DNA of 64,000 nucleotides from Arthrobacter koreensis (GTDB lineage Bacteria; Actinomycetota; Actinomycetes; Actinomycetales; Micrococcaceae): contig NZ_WACG01000001.1 in the NCBI RefSeq assembly GCF_009193255.1, forward strand, positions 434,001 through 498,000. Direction: 5' to 3'. Below the pieces are notes generated by a model. The model did not search any database and was not told the origin of the DNA. It saw only the letters and a program-made list of their open reading frames with translations. Positions 1 through 9,828 of this stretch are shown in pieces. Both the position numbers and the translations under genes were made by a program. The first letter of the stretch is position 1; every line of letters begins with the position of its first letter.

Positions 1-37
1 GGCGAAAGGCTCAAGTCGCGGTTCTGCCGCGGGGAAG

Positions 38-487
38 TCATCCATCCCTTGTTCCGTCCTGTGCCTGGATGCTGCCCGCCATGACCGAGAAGGCCTGGTC
101 ATAGGCCGGAAGCTGTGAAGTACGGCATGTGGCTGTGCAGGTGGTCAGCAAGCCGTCCCGGAGGTGGAACCACTGCTGGACGTGCAGGACTGCTTCGGGA
201 GTTTCGTAGGTGTACTCGATCCAGCGGCCTTCGGCGCCGCTGTACGGCCAGAGATTCCAGCTCAGCACCTGGGGAGATTCGAGGGCGGCGAGTACGCCGG
301 CTGCCTCCTGGGTTGCTGCCCGGCCTGCCGTCCCCTCAAACGGGCGTGTGCGCAGGGTCAGATTGGGCCGGAACCCTCCGGTTGCCGGTGCCAGGACCAG
401 CGCCTCACCGTTTTGGCGGCTGGCTTCCCATCCGGGCGGAACCTGCATCGACACAGAATCAACAGTAATGATGTCCACCGGGTTCAC
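38..487 (-). CDS. DUF1795/DcrB-like (PsbP/Mog1-fold) protein, 149 aa
   Basis: The function is not established. The protein opens near VDSVSMQVPPGWE, runs through TLRTRPFEG and SWNLWPYSGAEGRWIEYTY, and ends with a helix near SQLPAYDQAFSVMAGSIQ. This pattern recalls the Mog1/PsbP fold of DUF1795/DcrB proteins, some of which (Eag) act as effector chaperones in other secretion systems. I see no signal peptide or lipobox. I chose the GTG at 485-487 because it overlaps the stop of the upstream gene as GTGA; an open frame further upstream is only read-through of that gene. It is the last gene of a four-gene overlapping operon. A chaperone, adaptor or immunity role beside the glycine-zipper protein is inference. 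Confidence 0.65.
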   Translation of the reverse strand: MNPVDIITVDSVSMQVPPGWEASRQNGEALVLAPATGGFRPNLTLRTRPFEGTAGRAATQEAAGVLAALESPQVLSWNLWPYSGAEGRWIEYTYETPEAVLHVQQWFHLRDGLLTTCTATCRTSQLPAYDQAFSVMAGSIQAQDGTRDG

Positions 488-825
488 GCTGCCCGGGCCT
501 TCGCGTTCTCGGCCATTTTGACCCATCGGGGCAGCATAAAGCGCGGGAGCCAAACCAGGCTCATGAGGAAGGTCCAGATTCCTCCCAGCATAAGCACCAG
601 CAGCACTCCCAGGAGGGGCCGGGGCAGGGAGTCGCCGTCCACGTCCCACAGCAGCGTTCCGGTCAGCAACCCAACGCCGCCGTAAAGCATGCCAAGGGCG
701 GGATAAGCCTTGACCTTCGGAAGGAGGCCCGGATGCCCCAGCCATGTGCGCCAGCGTCCGGTGTAGGCGCGCCATCCCATGGCGAGCACCACGAGGCCGA
801 GGATCAGCCCCAGAATGAATCCCAT
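484..825 (-). CDS. small three-helix membrane protein, possible immunity protein
   Basis: The 113 residues contain three hydrophobic stretches, at about 2-16, 47-62 and 70-95, with short basic linkers and a basic C-terminus (WVKMAENAKARAA). I do not recognise a named family. The start at 825 lies 22 bases inside the upstream effector-like gene, and the stop overlaps the next gene as GTGA, so translation of all three is probably coupled. An integral membrane protein directly behind a glycine-zipper protein is the usual layout of an immunity partner, but nothing in the sequence proves that role. Confidence 0.7.
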   Translation of the reverse strand: MGFILGLILGLVVLAMGWRAYTGRWRTWLGHPGLLPKVKAYPALGMLYGGVGLLTGTLLWDVDGDSLPRPLLGVLLVLMLGGIWTFLMSLVWLPRFMLPRWVKMAENAKARAA

Positions 826-1967
826 AGGTCCTTGGCCTTCTTCCCTATCTTTTCTCCGACGCCGCTGCCAATAATGCCGCCGGCAATGCCACCCACAATA
901 CCGCCGGCAACCGCGCCGGCCGCCGTTCCCACCACCGGGATCCAGCTGCCAACTACCCCGCCGACGACGGCGCCGGCCTTCGCTCCTGCCCAGGCGCCTC
1001 CGGCACCGGCAGCCAGGGAAGCGCCTCCAACAATCGCAACGTTCTCCGTGACGGACAGGGCCCGCTGGCCGGGGGTCCAGTCCGGATGCTCAATCCGGTC
1101 CGCGTTGTACTGTTCGCTGCCCTGGTCCCATGCGGTTATTCCGGCGTCCAGGACAAAAAGTCCGCGCCCGCCCCAGCGCGCCCAGGCCGGAGGGGTCGCT
1201 GCTTCAGCATTGAGCCGCAGCTCAGGGCCCGGACGGGCGAAGCCGTCATCCGGGAACGGGACACGGGTCAGGTCTACCGAGCGTTCAACGGGAATCAGGA
1301 TGCCGGATGGAGACCGGGTATAGCGCACACCTCCGTCCACCACTTCGTAGGGAATGTTCTCCAGGCGCAGTTCCGCGGCAAGGTCGCCGCTGACATCCAC
1401 GGTCCGGCGAACATGCAACTGGGACTGATGGACGTGCTCCAGCACGGTGTCCGCCAGGGAGGTGGTGGTACCAAATCCGGTACTGCCCAGGATTCCGCTG
1501 TCCGGCAGCAGTCCCGACGCCGCACGGATCGAGCCGGCGCACCGGGCCTCTGCTTCCGCGTATTTTCGGCATAGCTCCCGAACCTGCAGCTGAAGGGAGA
1601 CCACCTCCGCTTCCCGGCTTTCCGGGTCTGCGTCCGGCTGGGGCGTGCACTGGCCGGAAAGCGAAACCAGGTCGCCCGCCTGCTGCCTGAGGGCCCTGGC
1701 ATCCGCGGCAAATTCCACCAGTGCTGTGCGGATCAGGCCCGTGACAGTTTCGGCCTCGTTCCCGAATGACTGGACCTTGTCGAAGGCCCCGTAGGCTGCC
1801 TCCGCTTCCGGCGCACTGTAGACCGCACCCAGCCCCAGCCAGATTTCCCGGCTGGCAGTGGCGGTACCGGAAGCATCCGTCCCGGCGGCAGCAATCAGGT
1901 CTGCCTGGCGTTCAAGCTCCCCGGCCTCCGCGAAATCGGGGAGCGAGGAGAAATCCACGGCGGTCAT
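804..1967 (-). CDS. WXG/LXG-like protein with C-terminal glycine-zipper domain (putative T7SS effector)
   Basis: This 387-residue protein has an N-terminal, Ala-rich helical region (about 1-100) resembling the helical heads of WXG100/LXG proteins. A second helical segment covers about 115-150. Residues 150-300 are mixed and include a beta-rich stretch (IPYEVVDGGVRYTRSPSGI). Residues about 305-375 form a long Gly/Ala/Val region with repeated GGxxG steps (VVGGVVGSWIPVVG, AGGIVGGIAGGIIG) and a basic end. Such glycine zippers insert into membranes in several toxin families. It overlaps the WXG100-like gene upstream (ATGA) and a membrane protein gene downstream. Membrane-acting effector activity is inference. 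No catalytic domain is visible. Confidence 0.7.
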   Translation of the reverse strand: MTAVDFSSLPDFAEAGELERQADLIAAAGTDASGTATASREIWLGLGAVYSAPEAEAAYGAFDKVQSFGNEAETVTGLIRTALVEFAADARALRQQAGDLVSLSGQCTPQPDADPESREAEVVSLQLQVRELCRKYAEAEARCAGSIRAASGLLPDSGILGSTGFGTTTSLADTVLEHVHQSQLHVRRTVDVSGDLAAELRLENIPYEVVDGGVRYTRSPSGILIPVERSVDLTRVPFPDDGFARPGPELRLNAEAATPPAWARWGGRGLFVLDAGITAWDQGSEQYNADRIEHPDWTPGQRALSVTENVAIVGGASLAAGAGGAWAGAKAGAVVGGVVGSWIPVVGTAAGAVAGGIVGGIAGGIIGSGVGEKIGKKAKDLWDSFWG

Positions 1968-2278
1968 CCAACCTCCGCCGCGTTTGCCTGGGCGCGGGCG
2001 GCCATCTCGAGGTCGGCGTCCCGATAAGCGTCCAGTGCCTGGTGGAGGGACGAGCAGGCGGTCTCAGCGCGGCTCCTCGCGTTGGCGATCAGGAGGGCAG
2101 CGTACTGCTCGTACGCTGCTTTCAGTGCATCACCGACGACGGTGCTGCGCGCGGCGGCCTGCGCCCCTTCGGCTGCGTCCTGCAGGCTTTTCGCCGCGTC
2201 GGCCAGGTTAGCGGCTTCCTCGGCGGTGCGGTTCACCACGGATCGTGCCGATGCCAGGTCAATGTTCCAGCTGGCCAT
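1964..2278 (-). CDS. WXG100-like small helical protein (DUF6507 type)
   Basis: This 104-residue, almost entirely helical protein begins MASWNIDLASARSVV and ends DADLEMAARAQANAAEVG. The early W-N/D-I and late GDLEMA-like motifs match what I recall of the actinobacterial DUF6507 family, which is sized like ESAT-6/WXG100 proteins. The ATG at 2276-2278 was chosen because a strong ribosome site (GGGAGGG) sits just upstream; a longer open frame to 2557 runs antisense to tsaE sequence and is rejected. It is the first gene of the cassette and overlaps the effector-like gene by ATGA. WXG100 partners usually co-fold with their effector for type VII export. Confidence 0.7.
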   Translation of the reverse strand: MASWNIDLASARSVVNRTAEEAANLADAAKSLQDAAEGAQAAARSTVVGDALKAAYEQYAALLIANARSRAETACSSLHQALDAYRDADLEMAARAQANAAEVG

Positions 2279-2369
2279 GTCCCTCCCCCAAAGCGATATC
2301 CGGTTGCGGTTTATCGTATCCGGGGCCCGGACGCACCCGCGATGGGGAGAAGTACCCATCGCCCGGAGG

Positions 2370-2912
2370 TTAGGAAGCCAGCCCAGGGGCTGTGGCCCAG
2401 CGCGGACCATACCCGGCGATCCGGATGGACCGCTCCTCGTCGTCGTCCTCCGCCGAGAAGTCCGTGACCAGTTCGCCGGCTCCGGCCGCTTCTCCCCCGG
2501 TGGCACGCTGCAGGGTGATTTCGAGGCGGCTCTCAGCGAGGTGCTCCACCAGGCCATGCCCCCACTCCACCACTGTTACGGACGAATCCATGGTGTTTTC
2601 AAGATCGATGTCGTCGATCTCCGCGGCCGACCCGAGCCGGTAGGCGTCCACGTGCACCAGATCCGGACCGGCACCCAGCGCCGGATGGATCCGCACGAGC
2701 ACGAAGGTTGGGGAAATAATTCCCGGGCGCACGCCAAGGCCCTCGCCGAGGCCCTGCGTAAAGGTGGTCTTGCCTGCACCAAGTTCCCCGGTCAGGAGAA
2801 GCAGGTCGCCGGCGCGCAGCTCGCCGCCGAGCGTGCGGGCGAGTTCCTGCGTCTGCGCCGCGCTGGAAGTGGTGTACTTCTGCTCCCACGCCGGAGCTTC
2901 GGCGGCTTTCAC
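2370..2912 (-). CDS. tsaE: tRNA threonylcarbamoyladenosine biosynthesis ATPase TsaE
   Basis: TsaE is the ATPase of the TsaB-TsaD-TsaE complex that makes t6A37 on ANN-decoding tRNAs. The Walker A motif GELGAGKTTFTQGL lies near residues 43-56, followed by the family signatures SPTFVLV and HVDAYRL, and VVEWGHGL near 115. The C-terminal tail (about 140-180) is acidic and longer than in E. coli TsaE. Its start overlaps the alr stop by ATGA, the usual alr-tsaE order in actinobacteria. tsaB and tsaD normally follow, but here a four-gene T7SS-like cassette comes next. Confidence 0.95.
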   Translation of the reverse strand: MKAAEAPAWEQKYTTSSAAQTQELARTLGGELRAGDLLLLTGELGAGKTTFTQGLGEGLGVRPGIISPTFVLVRIHPALGAGPDLVHVDAYRLGSAAEIDDIDLENTMDSSVTVVEWGHGLVEHLAESRLEITLQRATGGEAAGAGELVTDFSAEDDDEERSIRIAGYGPRWATAPGLAS

Positions 2913-4114
2913 GGCAGCGCCGCTTCAGCGTCCGGGTCAAGGCTCACGGCGGATTCAGCGGCCTCCGAGTCGATGTAGCTCCGGGTCACGCGGCCGCTGA
3001 TCCGGGTGATGATCTCGTAGTTGATCGAGCCGCTGGCCTGGGCCCACTCGTCAACGCTCGGGTAACCGGACGGCCCAAAGAGAACTGCTTCCTTGCCCAG
3101 GAACGTATCCGCAGTGCCGGCCACGCCAGTGCGGCCCAGGTCGATCACCATCTGGTCCATGGCGATGCGGCCGACTACCGGAAAGACCTCGCCGTCAACC
3201 ATCACGGGGCCGCCCGTGGCGACGCGGGGAATCCCGTCCGCATATCCCACCGGCACAAGGGCCAGGGTTGTGGGTTCGGCGGTGCGGTAGTGCAGCCCGT
3301 AGGAAACTCCCTGCCCGGCAGGGACTTCCTTGCAGTTGGCGATGGTGGTCTTGAGGGTCATGGCCGGGACGAGTCCGAGCTCCTGCGCGCTTTGGCCCGG
3401 GAACGGGGACAGCCCGAACATGCCCAGTCCCACCCGAACCAGGTCGAAGTGCGAATCCGGGCGGGAGAGGACCGCGGGAGTGTTCGCAATGTGGCGCACC
3501 TCGTGGTCCACCCCTGCGTCCTCTGCCACTGCCACGGCCTCGCGGAACTTCTGCAGCTGCTGGTCGGTTTCCTGCCTGCGCGGCTCGTCCGCCACTGCAA
3601 GGTGGGAGAAGATGCCCACCACCCGCAGCAGGCCGTCTTCCTGGTACGCCAGCGCGGCACCGACGAAGGACTCCCACAGCTCTTCGGGACAGCCGTTGCG
3701 TCCCAGCCCGGTGTCGATCTTCAGGTGCACCCGCGCCGGTACCTCCAGTTCACGGGCAGCTGCCACTACGGCTTCAAGCTCCCAGCCCGAAACACCAATG
3801 TCGATATTCGCGGCGATGGCCGCGGAGAAGTCACTGTCCGCGGTGTGCAGCCAGGCCAGCACGGGCGCGGTGATTCCCGCCGTGCGCAGGGCCAGCGCTT
3901 CGGAAATGTGTGCCGTCCCCAGCCAGGAGGCTCCGGCGTCGATCGCGGCGCGGGCAACCTCCAGCGCCCCGTGTCCGTAGGCATCGGCCTTCACCACGGC
4001 CATGAGGCGGGCGGGCTTGGCGATTTCGGCAAGATGGCGGACATTGTGCCGGATAGCGGCGAGATCGACGACGGCGCTGCGCTCCGCCGCGGGGACAGTT
4101 TCGAGGTAATTCAC
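2909..4114 (-). CDS. alr: alanine racemase
   Basis: PLP-dependent racemase supplying D-alanine for peptidoglycan. Residues near 40-50 carry the PLP lysine motif AVVKADAYGHG. The fold-type III barrel continues through HLKIDTGLGRNG and VRVGLGMFGLSP. The C-terminal domain has the catalytic tyrosine region GQGVSYGLHYRT and then PVGYADGIPR and GRIAMDQMVIDLG. At 401 residues the length is slightly above the family average because of a short acidic C-terminal tail. It is cytosolic and translationally coupled to tsaE by ATGA. Confidence 0.97.
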   Translation of the reverse strand: MNYLETVPAAERSAVVDLAAIRHNVRHLAEIAKPARLMAVVKADAYGHGALEVARAAIDAGASWLGTAHISEALALRTAGITAPVLAWLHTADSDFSAAIAANIDIGVSGWELEAVVAAARELEVPARVHLKIDTGLGRNGCPEELWESFVGAALAYQEDGLLRVVGIFSHLAVADEPRRQETDQQLQKFREAVAVAEDAGVDHEVRHIANTPAVLSRPDSHFDLVRVGLGMFGLSPFPGQSAQELGLVPAMTLKTTIANCKEVPAGQGVSYGLHYRTAEPTTLALVPVGYADGIPRVATGGPVMVDGEVFPVVGRIAMDQMVIDLGRTGVAGTADTFLGKEAVLFGPSGYPSVDEWAQASGSINYEIITRISGRVTRSYIDSEAAESAVSLDPDAEAALP

Positions 4115-4148
4115 GGGTCCATTCTTTCACTGCGCGCCCGGCAGGAAA

Positions 4149-4655
4149 TCACAGGCCGGTCTCCGCGAGGTGCTTGTGCATGATGTGCAGGCCGGTAAAC
4201 CCGTGAATTGGATGGGCGAACGCTTCCGGAACTGTGGCGAGGATCCCGAACCCCAGGGACTGCCACAGCGCCACAGCCCGCGTGTTTGTCTGGACCACGG
4301 CGTTGAACTGCATGGCACGGTACCCCTGCGCCTCAGCCTGCTCCAGCACGTGCGCGGCGAGCGCCCTGGCGATTCCCCGGCCGCTCGCCCACCCGGCAGT
4401 CATAAAGGATGCGTTGGCCACATGGCTGCCGGCACCGGCACGGTTGGGGTGAAGCTGGGCCGTTCCGAGGACCTGCCCGGCTTCCTCCGCCACGAAGATG
4501 TGCGCCGGGCGGGGTTCAAGCCAAACGGCCCGTGCTTCTTCCTCCGTCAGGTCCCGGTTCCAGCAGTAGGTTCCCCCGTCCCGCACGATTGGCTCCATGA
4601 CTGTCCAGATGCCCGGCCAGTCCCCTTCTTCGGCTTCCCGGATGCTGATACCCAA
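4149..4655 (-). CDS. GNAT family N-acetyltransferase (phosphinothricin/amino-acid type)
   Basis: The 168-residue protein has the GNAT beta1 start ISIREAEEGDWPGIW, a phosphinothricin-acetyltransferase-like second strand, the acetyl-CoA loop region ASFMTAGWASGRGIARAL (about 80-98), and the motif B end NTRAVALWQSLGFGILATVP. The substrate cannot be read from sequence; this subgroup acetylates amines such as methionine sulfoximine or phosphinothricin. The TTG at 4653-4655 was taken because it keeps beta1 whole; no strong ribosome site precedes it, and the stop of the aldo/keto reductase lies 8 bases upstream, so it is probably coupled to that gene. Confidence 0.85.
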   Translation of the reverse strand: MGISIREAEEGDWPGIWTVMEPIVRDGGTYCWNRDLTEEEARAVWLEPRPAHIFVAEEAGQVLGTAQLHPNRAGAGSHVANASFMTAGWASGRGIARALAAHVLEQAEAQGYRAMQFNAVVQTNTRAVALWQSLGFGILATVPEAFAHPIHGFTGLHIMHKHLAETGL

Positions 4656-4663
4656 GGCGTGGC

Positions 4664-5710
4664 TCAGGCGTCGAGGGCTGCAGCCCAGAGATTGATATCC
4701 GAGTCCTGCGCAAAGGTGTCAATCTCCGCGAGCTCCGAGTCCGTGAAATCCAGCTTCCGGACTGCCGCCAGGCTGTCTTCGAGCTGCTTGACACTGGAAG
4801 CGCCCACCAGCGCGGACGTGATGGCGGTACCGTTGCGCTGGGTACGCAGTACCCACGCGATCGCCATCTGTGCCAGCGTCTGTCCGCGGGACTCGGCGAT
4901 GCGGTTCAATCCGCGTACCCGGTCCAGGTTTTCGTCGGAGAGCTGCGACGGGTCGAGTGACTTTCCGGCTGCGGCGCGGGAGTTCTCCGGCACGCCGCCG
5001 AGGTATTTGTTCGTCAGCAGGCCCTGCGCGAGCGGCGAGAAGGCGATGGACCCTGCGCCGGTCTCTTCAAGGGCTTGGAACAGGTTCGGCTCGCCCTGTT
5101 CCACCCACCGGTTCAGCATGGAGTAGGAGGGCTGGTGGATCAGCAGCGGCGTGCCCATCTCCCGGAGGATGCGCGCAGCCTCGATGGTCTTCTCCGCAGA
5201 GTAGGACGAGATACCGGCGTACAGTGCCCGGCCCGAACGCACCGCGGTGTCAAGCGCGCCCATGGTCTCCTCGAGCGGTGTCTCCGGGTCCGGACGGTGG
5301 CTGTAGAAAATGTCCACATAGTCCAGTCCCATGCGTTCAAGTGACTGGTCCAGGCTCGCCAGGAGGTATTTCCGGGAGCCCCAGTTTCCGTAGGGCCCCG
5401 GCCACATGTCATATCCGGCCTTGCTGGAAATGATGAGTTCGTCCCGGAAGGGCCGGAAGTCGTCCTTCATATGGCGGCCGAAGTTGGTTTCTGCGCTGCC
5501 GTACGGCGGACCGTAGTTGTTGGCCAGGTCGAAGTGCGTGACTCCAAGGTCGAAGGCCCGGCGCAGGATGGAGCGCTGGGTCTCGAACGCTACGTCATCT
5601 CCGAAGTTGTGCCACAGGCCAAGGGACACGGCCGGCAAGTGCAGTCCGCTGCGGCCAACACGGCGGTACGGCATGGATTCGTAGCGGTCTTCCGCGGGAG
5701 TAAAAGTCAT
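4664..5710 (-). CDS. aldo/keto reductase (YghZ/MgrA type)
   Basis: An NADPH-dependent reductase of the aldo/keto barrel family, closest in style to L-glyceraldehyde-3-phosphate reductase YghZ and Kv-beta. The start YRRVGRSGLHLPAVSLGLWHNFG is typical. The catalytic tetrad is visible as D and Y in THFDLANNYGPPYGSAE, K in IISSKAGYDMWPGPYG and H in YSHRPDPETP. The coenzyme loop is SPLAQGLLTNKYL. The 348-residue length is normal. It follows treZ by 48 bases on the same strand; a role in aldehyde detoxification is likely but the substrate is unknown. Confidence 0.93.
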   Translation of the reverse strand: MTFTPAEDRYESMPYRRVGRSGLHLPAVSLGLWHNFGDDVAFETQRSILRRAFDLGVTHFDLANNYGPPYGSAETNFGRHMKDDFRPFRDELIISSKAGYDMWPGPYGNWGSRKYLLASLDQSLERMGLDYVDIFYSHRPDPETPLEETMGALDTAVRSGRALYAGISSYSAEKTIEAARILREMGTPLLIHQPSYSMLNRWVEQGEPNLFQALEETGAGSIAFSPLAQGLLTNKYLGGVPENSRAAAGKSLDPSQLSDENLDRVRGLNRIAESRGQTLAQMAIAWVLRTQRNGTAITSALVGASSVKQLEDSLAAVRKLDFTDSELAEIDTFAQDSDINLWAAALDA

Positions 5711-5758
5711 GGCTCCATCCTGCCACCGCTGCCGCCGCGAATCGAGGAAGCGGCGTTC

Positions 5759-7525
5759 TCAGTCCTGGCCGCTCCCGGTGAGGATCGCTGCGCCGTAGCC
5801 AGGAAGCTCCACGCCGCCGTCGTACGTCAACAGCGGCGCGGTCTCCAGCAGGACCCGCACACTTCCGCTCACGGGAATGGGCAGTTCGCGCGGGGAGTCA
5901 GCGAAATTCAGGGCGACGACGACGCCCCCGCGGTGAATGGTCAGCCACCGCGATATCTCGTCGAAGTCCACGCTGATATTCCGGAAATCGGGTTCAGTCA
6001 GTTCCGGCACTGTCCGGCGCAGCGCCAACAGGTCGCGGTAGAGCCGGTGCAGCCTGGCATGCCCGTCATTGCCGACTTCGGACCAGTCCAGTTTTGACCG
6101 GATGAACGTCTCGGGATCCTGGGGGTCGGGAACCAGGGACGGGTCCCAGCCCATCCGCGCGAACTCCGCGAGCCGCCCCTCAGCCGTAGCCGTTCCCAGT
6201 GCTTCTTCCGGATGGGACGTGAAGAACTGCCAGGGGGTGGACGCCCCGAACTCCTCACCCATGAAGATCATGGGAGTGTTCGACGACGAGAGGTTCAGGA
6301 CGGCGGCGAGCGCCAGCTGGTCATAGCCCAGGACAGCCGTGTTCCGGTCCCCGGCCGCCCGGTTGCCGATCTGGTCATGGTTCTGCACCGCAACCACCAG
6401 CTGACGCGGAGTAATCACGGACGTGTCCAGCGGCCGGCCGTGGCTGCGCTGCCGGAAGGAGGAGAAGCTGCCGTCATGGAAGTAGCCGTTGGTGATGACC
6501 CTCGCAATGGCGTCGAGGGAATCGAAGTCCGCGTAGTACCCCTGCGTTTCGGCGGTGAGGTTCGTATGCACCGCGTGGTGGAAGTCGTCGGACCACTGGC
6601 CCGCAATCCCGTAGCCGTTGAGGTGCCTGGGCGTGATCAGCCGGGGATTGTTCAGGTCCGACTCAGCGATCAGGAACAGGGTTCCGCCCAGGTCCGCGGA
6701 GAGGTCGTCGGTCAGGGCAGCCATTTCCTCCAGGATGTGGAGGGCACGCTCGTCACGCAGGGCATGGACTGCGTCCAGGCGCAGGCCGTCAACGTGGTAG
6801 TCACGGAACCACATCTCCACGTTGTCCAGGATGTACTCGCGGACCGGGTCCGAATGCGGACCGTCCAGGTTGATCGAATCGCCCCACGAGTTGGCGCTGC
6901 CCTGCTGCAGGTAAGGACCGAACAGCGGCAGATAGTTCCCACTGGGACCGAGGTGGTTGTAGACAACGTCCTGAATGACGCCGATCCCGTGGGAATGCGC
7001 GGCGTCAACAAAGCGCTGGTATGCCTCCGGCCCGCCGTAGGCTTCGTGGACCGCGTACCACAGCACGCCGTCGTAACCCCAGTTGTGGGTGCCGTTGAAG
7101 GCGTTGACCGGCATCAGCTCCACATACTGCACGCCCAGGTCCGCCAGGTAGTCAAGCTTCCCCGCGGCGGCGTCCAGGGTGCCCTCGGGAGTGAAGGTTC
7201 CAATGTGCAGTTCGTAGATCGCTCCCCCGGCCATACCGGGCGAGACCCAGCCGGAGTCCGTCCACTGGAACCTGGAAGGATCGAAGGTCCGGGAGAGGCC
7301 GTGGACGCCGTCGGGCTGCCGGCGCGAACGCGGATCCGGCACCGGGGTGGTGGCGTCGTCAATGAGGTAGCCGTAGTCGATCTCAGTGCCGGCCGTCTCC
7401 GTGTCCCGGGCATGGTCGGCATGCCACCATCCCCCGGTTCCGGCTCCCATGGGCACCTCGCGTCCGTCAGCGAGGAGCCTCATGGACTGTGCCCGCGGAG
7501 CCCAAACACTGAACGTTCTGCTCAT
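5759..7525 (-). CDS. treZ: malto-oligosyltrehalose trehalohydrolase TreZ
   Basis: GH13 hydrolase that releases trehalose from maltooligosyl-trehalose made by TreY. An N-terminal beta domain ([17 protein letters not shown]) precedes the barrel with [17 protein letters not shown]. The catalytic set is the nucleophile Asp in [12 protein letters not shown], the acid Glu in LIAESDLN and the third Asp in [22 protein letters not shown] is also typical of TreZ. At 588 residues it is full length. The start overlaps the treY stop by ATGA, completing a glgX-treY-treZ operon. Confidence 0.97.
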   Translation of the reverse strand: MSRTFSVWAPRAQSMRLLADGREVPMGAGTGGWWHADHARDTETAGTEIDYGYLIDDATTPVPDPRSRRQPDGVHGLSRTFDPSRFQWTDSGWVSPGMAGGAIYELHIGTFTPEGTLDAAAGKLDYLADLGVQYVELMPVNAFNGTHNWGYDGVLWYAVHEAYGGPEAYQRFVDAAHSHGIGVIQDVVYNHLGPSGNYLPLFGPYLQQGSANSWGDSINLDGPHSDPVREYILDNVEMWFRDYHVDGLRLDAVHALRDERALHILEEMAALTDDLSADLGGTLFLIAESDLNNPRLITPRHLNGYGIAGQWSDDFHHAVHTNLTAETQGYYADFDSLDAIARVITNGYFHDGSFSSFRQRSHGRPLDTSVITPRQLVVAVQNHDQIGNRAAGDRNTAVLGYDQLALAAVLNLSSSNTPMIFMGEEFGASTPWQFFTSHPEEALGTATAEGRLAEFARMGWDPSLVPDPQDPETFIRSKLDWSEVGNDGHARLHRLYRDLLALRRTVPELTEPDFRNISVDFDEISRWLTIHRGGVVVALNFADSPRELPIPVSGSVRVLLETAPLLTYDGGVELPGYGAAILTGSGQD

Positions 7526-9828
7526 GATGCCTCCTGGCGGACCAGCAGGGCCACGGGGTAGTGCTCGAACAGCTCTTCAGCTTCCACGCTTCCTCCCTTA
7601 TGGCTCTTGCCGCTTAGACGGTCGGTGTAGTTGCCCTGCGGGAGCTGGACGGTCGTGCCCCGCCAGCCGCCTGCGGACGCCAGCCCCAGGGGAAGCCTGG
7701 TGACCAGGGAGAGGGCGCCGCCGCGGTCAAATCCGAAGACGTGTTCCGCGGCCGGTCCTTCACTGCCCAGCGCCGAATAGCCGCTGAAGAGTTCCGGCTG
7801 TTCCCGCCGCAGGCGCAGTGCTTCACGGGTGACGCGCAACTTGGCCGCCCCCGAGTCGTCCACCGGGCCGGGCTGACCCTGCCCGGCTTCGGCGACGGCG
7901 GTACGCAGGGAGTAGTCCACCGGGCGACGGTTGTCCGGGTCCACCAGGGAGTGGTCCCACAGCTCCGTGCCCTGGTAGACGTCGGGGACTCCGGGCATGG
8001 TCAGCTGCACCAGCTTCGCACCCAGGGCGTTGGACCACCCGGCCGAGGTAATCCGCTCGACGACGGAGGAGAGGACGGCGTTGGCTTCGGGGTGGTCCCA
8101 GGCACCGTCCACCAGCGCATGGAGCTGCTTCTCGAAGGCCTCATCCGGTGCGGTCCAGGTAGTGCTTTGGCCAGCTTCCCGGGCCGCCTTCTCTGCATAG
8201 GCGTGGGCTCGTTCGCGTTCCAGCGGCCAGGTTCCGGCGAGCGCCTGCCACACCAGGTCTGCCAGCGGACGGTCGCCCAGGGGCAGGAGTTCGCCAAGGG
8301 TGGCCACAGCTTCGGTCCATTCCCGGGGTATCTCGGACAGGACGCTGATCCGTGCCCGGGTGTCTTCGCTGCGCTTGGTGTCGTGGGTGCTCAGGGTGGT
8401 CATCGCCAGCGGTGCTTCCTGCTGCCGCACCAGCATGGCGAGGTGCAGGTCATGCGGTTCCAGCGCAAACAGGGACGGATCCGCCCCTACCTCGTTCAGC
8501 GACGTCAGCCGGGAATAGCGGTAGAACGCGGTGTCCTCCACTCCCTTGGCCATGACCATGCCGGATGTCTGCTGGAACCGGACCGGGAGTTCATCCAGCC
8601 CGGATCCAGTGCCCTCGCCGCGCAGCAGCGGAACCAGGACATCCAGGGCGGGTTCAAGATCTGGACGCCGCACCCGCGCGTTCAGGACTGCTTCCTCCAG
8701 GTACTCGGCGCCGTCGGGAAGGTAGCTCCGGTACACGGGGAAGCAGGCGAGCAGCTCGGCAATCGCGTCGGCGGCCACCGCGGCATCCAGGCCGGAGTCT
8801 TCGGGCAGCAGGCGCACCAGCCGCTGGACCTCGGAGTGCAGCAGCCCGTCGGCAACGGCCCTCTTGGTGTCGTGGATCATGTGGCGGTAGGGCTCGGCGT
8901 CGGATGCGTCCGTGAGCAGTCCCGCTGCCTGCGGGTCCACGAACAGCCGGTCCACCTCGGCCAGCGCGTCGTAGCCGGTGGTCCCGGCGACCGGCCAGCG
9001 TTCGGGGAGCTTCTCCCCCGGCTCAAGGATCTTCTCCACCAGGACATAGGCGCCGCCGGTCAGTTCGCTGAGCTGGCCCAGGTACCCTGCCGGATCCGCC
9101 AGCCCGTCCGGGTGGTCGATCCGCAGGCCATCGACCAGCCCTTCGCGGAACCAGCGGCCCACCTCAGCGTGGGTTTCCTCGAAAACCCACGGAACTTCCA
9201 CGCGCACACCGGCGAGGGTATTCACGCCGAAGAACCGCCGGTAGTTGAGCTCATTATCGGCGCGGCGCCAGCTCACCAGCTCATAATGCTGGCGGTCATG
9301 GACTTCACGAGCGGTGTCTCCGGGGCTGTACGTTCCCTCGGCGATCGGGAAGGTCTGCTCGTAGTAGTGCAGCGCCCCGTCCTCGATCCGCAGCTCATCC
9401 AGGGCGTCGCTGTTCTCTCCCAGCACGGGCAGGCGCAGCCGCCCCGCTCCGGCGTCCCAGTCGATGTCGAAAGCCTCGGCGTACCGGGAGCTGCGGCCTT
9501 CCTGGAGAACCGACCACCACCACCGGTTGGCGGACGGCGTCGCGACGCCCATGTGGTTGGGAACAATGTCCACCAGCACGCCCATGCCAGCCTGGTGGGC
9601 TGCGTCCGACAGCGCCTGCAGTCCTTCCGGGCCGCCGCGTGCCGGGTCAACGGCGGAAGGATCCGTGACGTCGTAGCCGTGCGTGGATCCCCGCTCTGCC
9701 GTAAGCAGCGGCGAGAGGTAGACCCAGTCCGCGCCCAGATCCTTCAGGTACGGGACCAGGGCCGCGGCGTCGTGCAGGGTGAAGCCCTCATGCAGCTGGA
9801 GCCGGTACGTGGAGCGGGGGGCCCTCAT
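7522..9828 (-). CDS. treY: malto-oligosyltrehalose synthase TreY
   Basis: GH13 transglycosylase that turns the reducing-end alpha-1,4 bond of maltodextrins into an alpha,alpha-1,1 bond. The start [24 protein letters not shown] is diagnostic. Catalytic regions are [15 protein letters not shown] (nucleophile), [16 protein letters not shown] (acid) and [14 protein letters not shown] (third Asp). [28 protein letters not shown] closes the barrel. Length is 768 residues, normal for actinobacteria. It is coupled at both ends by ATGA overlaps to glgX upstream and treZ downstream. Confidence 0.98.
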   Translation of the reverse strand: MRAPRSTYRLQLHEGFTLHDAAALVPYLKDLGADWVYLSPLLTAERGSTHGYDVTDPSAVDPARGGPEGLQALSDAAHQAGMGVLVDIVPNHMGVATPSANRWWWSVLQEGRSSRYAEAFDIDWDAGAGRLRLPVLGENSDALDELRIEDGALHYYEQTFPIAEGTYSPGDTAREVHDRQHYELVSWRRADNELNYRRFFGVNTLAGVRVEVPWVFEETHAEVGRWFREGLVDGLRIDHPDGLADPAGYLGQLSELTGGAYVLVEKILEPGEKLPERWPVAGTTGYDALAEVDRLFVDPQAAGLLTDASDAEPYRHMIHDTKRAVADGLLHSEVQRLVRLLPEDSGLDAAVAADAIAELLACFPVYRSYLPDGAEYLEEAVLNARVRRPDLEPALDVLVPLLRGEGTGSGLDELPVRFQQTSGMVMAKGVEDTAFYRYSRLTSLNEVGADPSLFALEPHDLHLAMLVRQQEAPLAMTTLSTHDTKRSEDTRARISVLSEIPREWTEAVATLGELLPLGDRPLADLVWQALAGTWPLERERAHAYAEKAAREAGQSTTWTAPDEAFEKQLHALVDGAWDHPEANAVLSSVVERITSAGWSNALGAKLVQLTMPGVPDVYQGTELWDHSLVDPDNRRPVDYSLRTAVAEAGQGQPGPVDDSGAAKLRVTREALRLRREQPELFSGYSALGSEGPAAEHVFGFDRGGALSLVTRLPLGLASAGGWRGTTVQLPQGNYTDRLSGKSHKGGSVEAEELFEHYPVALLVRQEAS

